A stretch of 6,467 bases of DNA from Pseudomonadota bacterium (GTDB lineage: Bacteria; Pseudomonadota; Alphaproteobacteria; Rhizobiales; Rhizobiaceae), in assembly GCA_023419995.1 (NCBI GenBank), contig JAEZXF010000391.1, positions 1-6,467 of the forward strand, in the 5' to 3' direction. This document shows positions 5,673 to 6,467 of the stretch, one piece after another (position 1 is the stretch's first letter; every line of letters starts with the position of its first letter). Made by a program: the position numbers and the translations under genes. The notes under the pieces were generated by a model. The model had not been told where the DNA came from. It did no database searches and saw only the letters and a list, made by a program, of their open reading frames with translations.

Positions 5673-5721
5673 TTCACGACGCGATCATGAAAGATTCTCA
5701 CGCAGCGCCGGAGCCGCCCGC

Positions 5722-6198
5722 ATGCCTTTCAAGGCTGACCTCGACGCCATCGACTGGAAAATCCTGAAGGAGCTTCAGGACGACGGCAGGATGACGAATG
5801 TCGAGTTGTCGCGCCGCGTCGGGATCTCCGCCCCGCCATGCCTGCGCCGCGTCAAGCGGCTGGAGGATGCCGGCATCATCCGCGGCTACCGCGCGCTGCT
5901 CGACACCCGCATGCTCGGCCTCGACGTCGTCGCCTTCTGCCTGATCGGCCTCCACCACCAGTCGGACGCCGAGCTCAAGGCCTTCGCCGAGCGCACGCGC
6001 AGCTGGCCGATCGTGCGCGCCGCCTGGATGGTCTCGGGCGAGTCCGACTTCATGCTGCATTGCGTGGCGAGCGACCTCGCCAGCTTCCAGAGCTTCGTCA
6101 TCGAGGAGCTGACCTCCGCGCCCAACGTCGACACCGTCCGCACCGCGCTGACGATCCGCCAGGTCAAGGACGAAGGGCTCGTCGGCATCCGCGCCTAG
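5722..6198 (+). CDS. Lrp/AsnC-family transcriptional regulator
   Basis: 158-residue regulator of the feast/famine family, normal length. Residues ~6-60 are the AsnC-type helix-turn-helix (DAIDWKILKELQDDGRMTNVELSRRVGISAPPCLRRVKRLEDAGII). After a hinge, residues ~68-148 are the ligand-binding, oligomerising RAM domain with the typical GESDFML turn at 106-112. Family members assemble into dimers to octamers, wrap DNA, often respond to an amino acid and commonly repress themselves. The substrate here cannot be told. The ATG at 5722 starts the usual short N-terminus and has GGAG (5710-5713) 8 nt upstream; a longer start at TTG 5644 would add 26 residues of atypical sequence and overlaps the probable promoter. 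The gene is divergent from trxB with 235 bp between start codons, so shared control of both genes is possible. It is one of several Lrp paralogues usual in rhizobia, so no symbol is given. Confidence 0.94.
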   Translation: MPFKADLDAIDWKILKELQDDGRMTNVELSRRVGISAPPCLRRVKRLEDAGIIRGYRALLDTRMLGLDVVAFCLIGLHHQSDAELKAFAERTRSWPIVRAAWMVSGESDFMLHCVASDLASFQSFVIEELTSAPNVDTVRTALTIRQVKDEGLVGIRA

Positions 6199-6265
6199 CT
6201 GCCCAAACTGGCCTTTGCGGCACGCTTGCGTTAAGACGCGCCCGACAATGCGAAGGCCGACATTC
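6199..6265 (+). other. Short spacer after the lrp-type gene
   Basis: No intrinsic terminator with a T-run and no convincing promoter are visible in these 67 bases; GCGTTAAGACGC (6229-6240) is only a tiny imperfect dyad. The methyltransferase-like gene may be read through from lrp. GAAGG at 6252-6256 serves as its ribosome binding site. Confidence 0.4.
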
Positions 6266-6467
6266 ATGAACATCCTCTCCATCGCCCGTTACATGCTGCC
6301 GCTGAGCCGCTACCCCTACACGGGCAGCGTCGTGTCCTGCCCGGTCTGCGAGGAGACGTCGTTCACCCCGGTCGCGGGCGTCGACCGCCGGCTGAAGCGG
6401 CTTCCCACGGTGATGTGCGACGATTGCGGGCTGGTCTTCACCAACCCGATGCCGACCGAGGCGGAGC
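6266..6467 (+). CDS. Probable class I SAM-dependent methyltransferase with N-terminal zinc site, 3' end cut off
   Basis: Only the first 67 residues are visible; the frame is open to the right edge. CPVC at 25-28 and CDDC at 51-54 form a four-cysteine zinc-ribbon-like module. It runs straight into CGLVFTNPMPTEAE, the phrase that typically precedes the Rossmann-fold methyltransferase domain in a widespread family of zinc-headed SAM-dependent methyltransferases. Related proteins modify sugars or small metabolites and often occur in polysaccharide or secondary-metabolite clusters; the substrate here is unknown. GAAGG lies 9 nt before the ATG at 6266. An in-frame ATG at 6248 would add six residues (MRRPTF) but lacks a good ribosome binding site. 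The catalytic domain is not in the window, so the function rests on the N-terminal signature alone. Confidence 0.72.
   Translation, partial: MNILSIARYMLPLSRYPYTGSVVSCPVCEETSFTPVAGVDRRLKRLPTVMCDDCGLVFTNPMPTEAE

Noticed and set aside
5644..5721. Longer N-terminus for the Lrp-type protein from TTG 5644
   Set aside because: It adds 26 atypical residues, has no ribosome binding site and overlaps the probable -35 element; the ATG at 5722 gives the normal family length.
1..6467. Undescribed defence, mobile or phage system
   Set aside because: All sizeable genes belong to recognised housekeeping or regulatory families. There are no integrase, transposase, toxin-antitoxin, nuclease or repeat-array signs, and base composition looks even across the window.

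Overview
The window is a GC-rich chromosomal segment from an alphaproteobacterium, most likely of the order Hyphomicrobiales (Rhizobiales). The evidence is the strong G/C third-position bias and the gene order lrp-type regulator / trxB / LysR regulator of the LsrB (VtlR) type. That order, followed by an AbcR-type small RNA, is what I recall from Sinorhizobium, Agrobacterium and Brucella relatives. No mobile element, CRISPR array, tRNA or rRNA was seen.

Layout. (1) Positions 2-961, + strand: the C-terminal part of a GGDEF-EAL cyclic-di-GMP protein, cut by the left edge. (2) 1133-3178, +: a divergent EF-G-like translational GTPase, resembling Thermus EF-G-2 and lacking the usual catalytic histidine. 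(3) 3179-3527: an intergenic region between converging transcripts. It holds two GC hairpins after the GTPase gene, then on the - strand a complete small-RNA unit: a LysR-type operator, a -35/-10 promoter with a 17-nt spacer, an RNA of about 115 nt with three stem-loops and a CCUCCUCCCAU loop, and a rho-independent terminator. This is very probably an AbcR (alpha-r15) sRNA. (4) 3528-4424, -: lsrB. (5) 4512-5486, -: trxB, upstream of lsrB and probably co-transcribed with it. (6) 5487-5721: a divergent promoter region. (7) 5722-6198, +: an Lrp/AsnC-family regulator. (8) 6266 to the right edge, +: the N-terminus of a methyltransferase-like protein with a CxxC/CxxC zinc site.

How they fit together. 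trxB keeps thioredoxin reduced, and lsrB encodes a LysR regulator linked in rhizobia to oxidative stress and surface functions. The sRNA lies directly downstream of lsrB with a perfect 15-bp LysR-box dyad centred about 66 nt upstream of its predicted start. This suggests a compact circuit: redox gene, LysR regulator, then post-transcriptional regulator of ABC transporter mRNAs. The flanking c-di-GMP, EF-G-like and methyltransferase genes have no evident functional link to this core.

Most of the window is recognisable and conserved. The parts most likely to be missing from automated annotation are the sRNA with its promoter, operator and terminator, and the altered active site of the EF-G-like protein.
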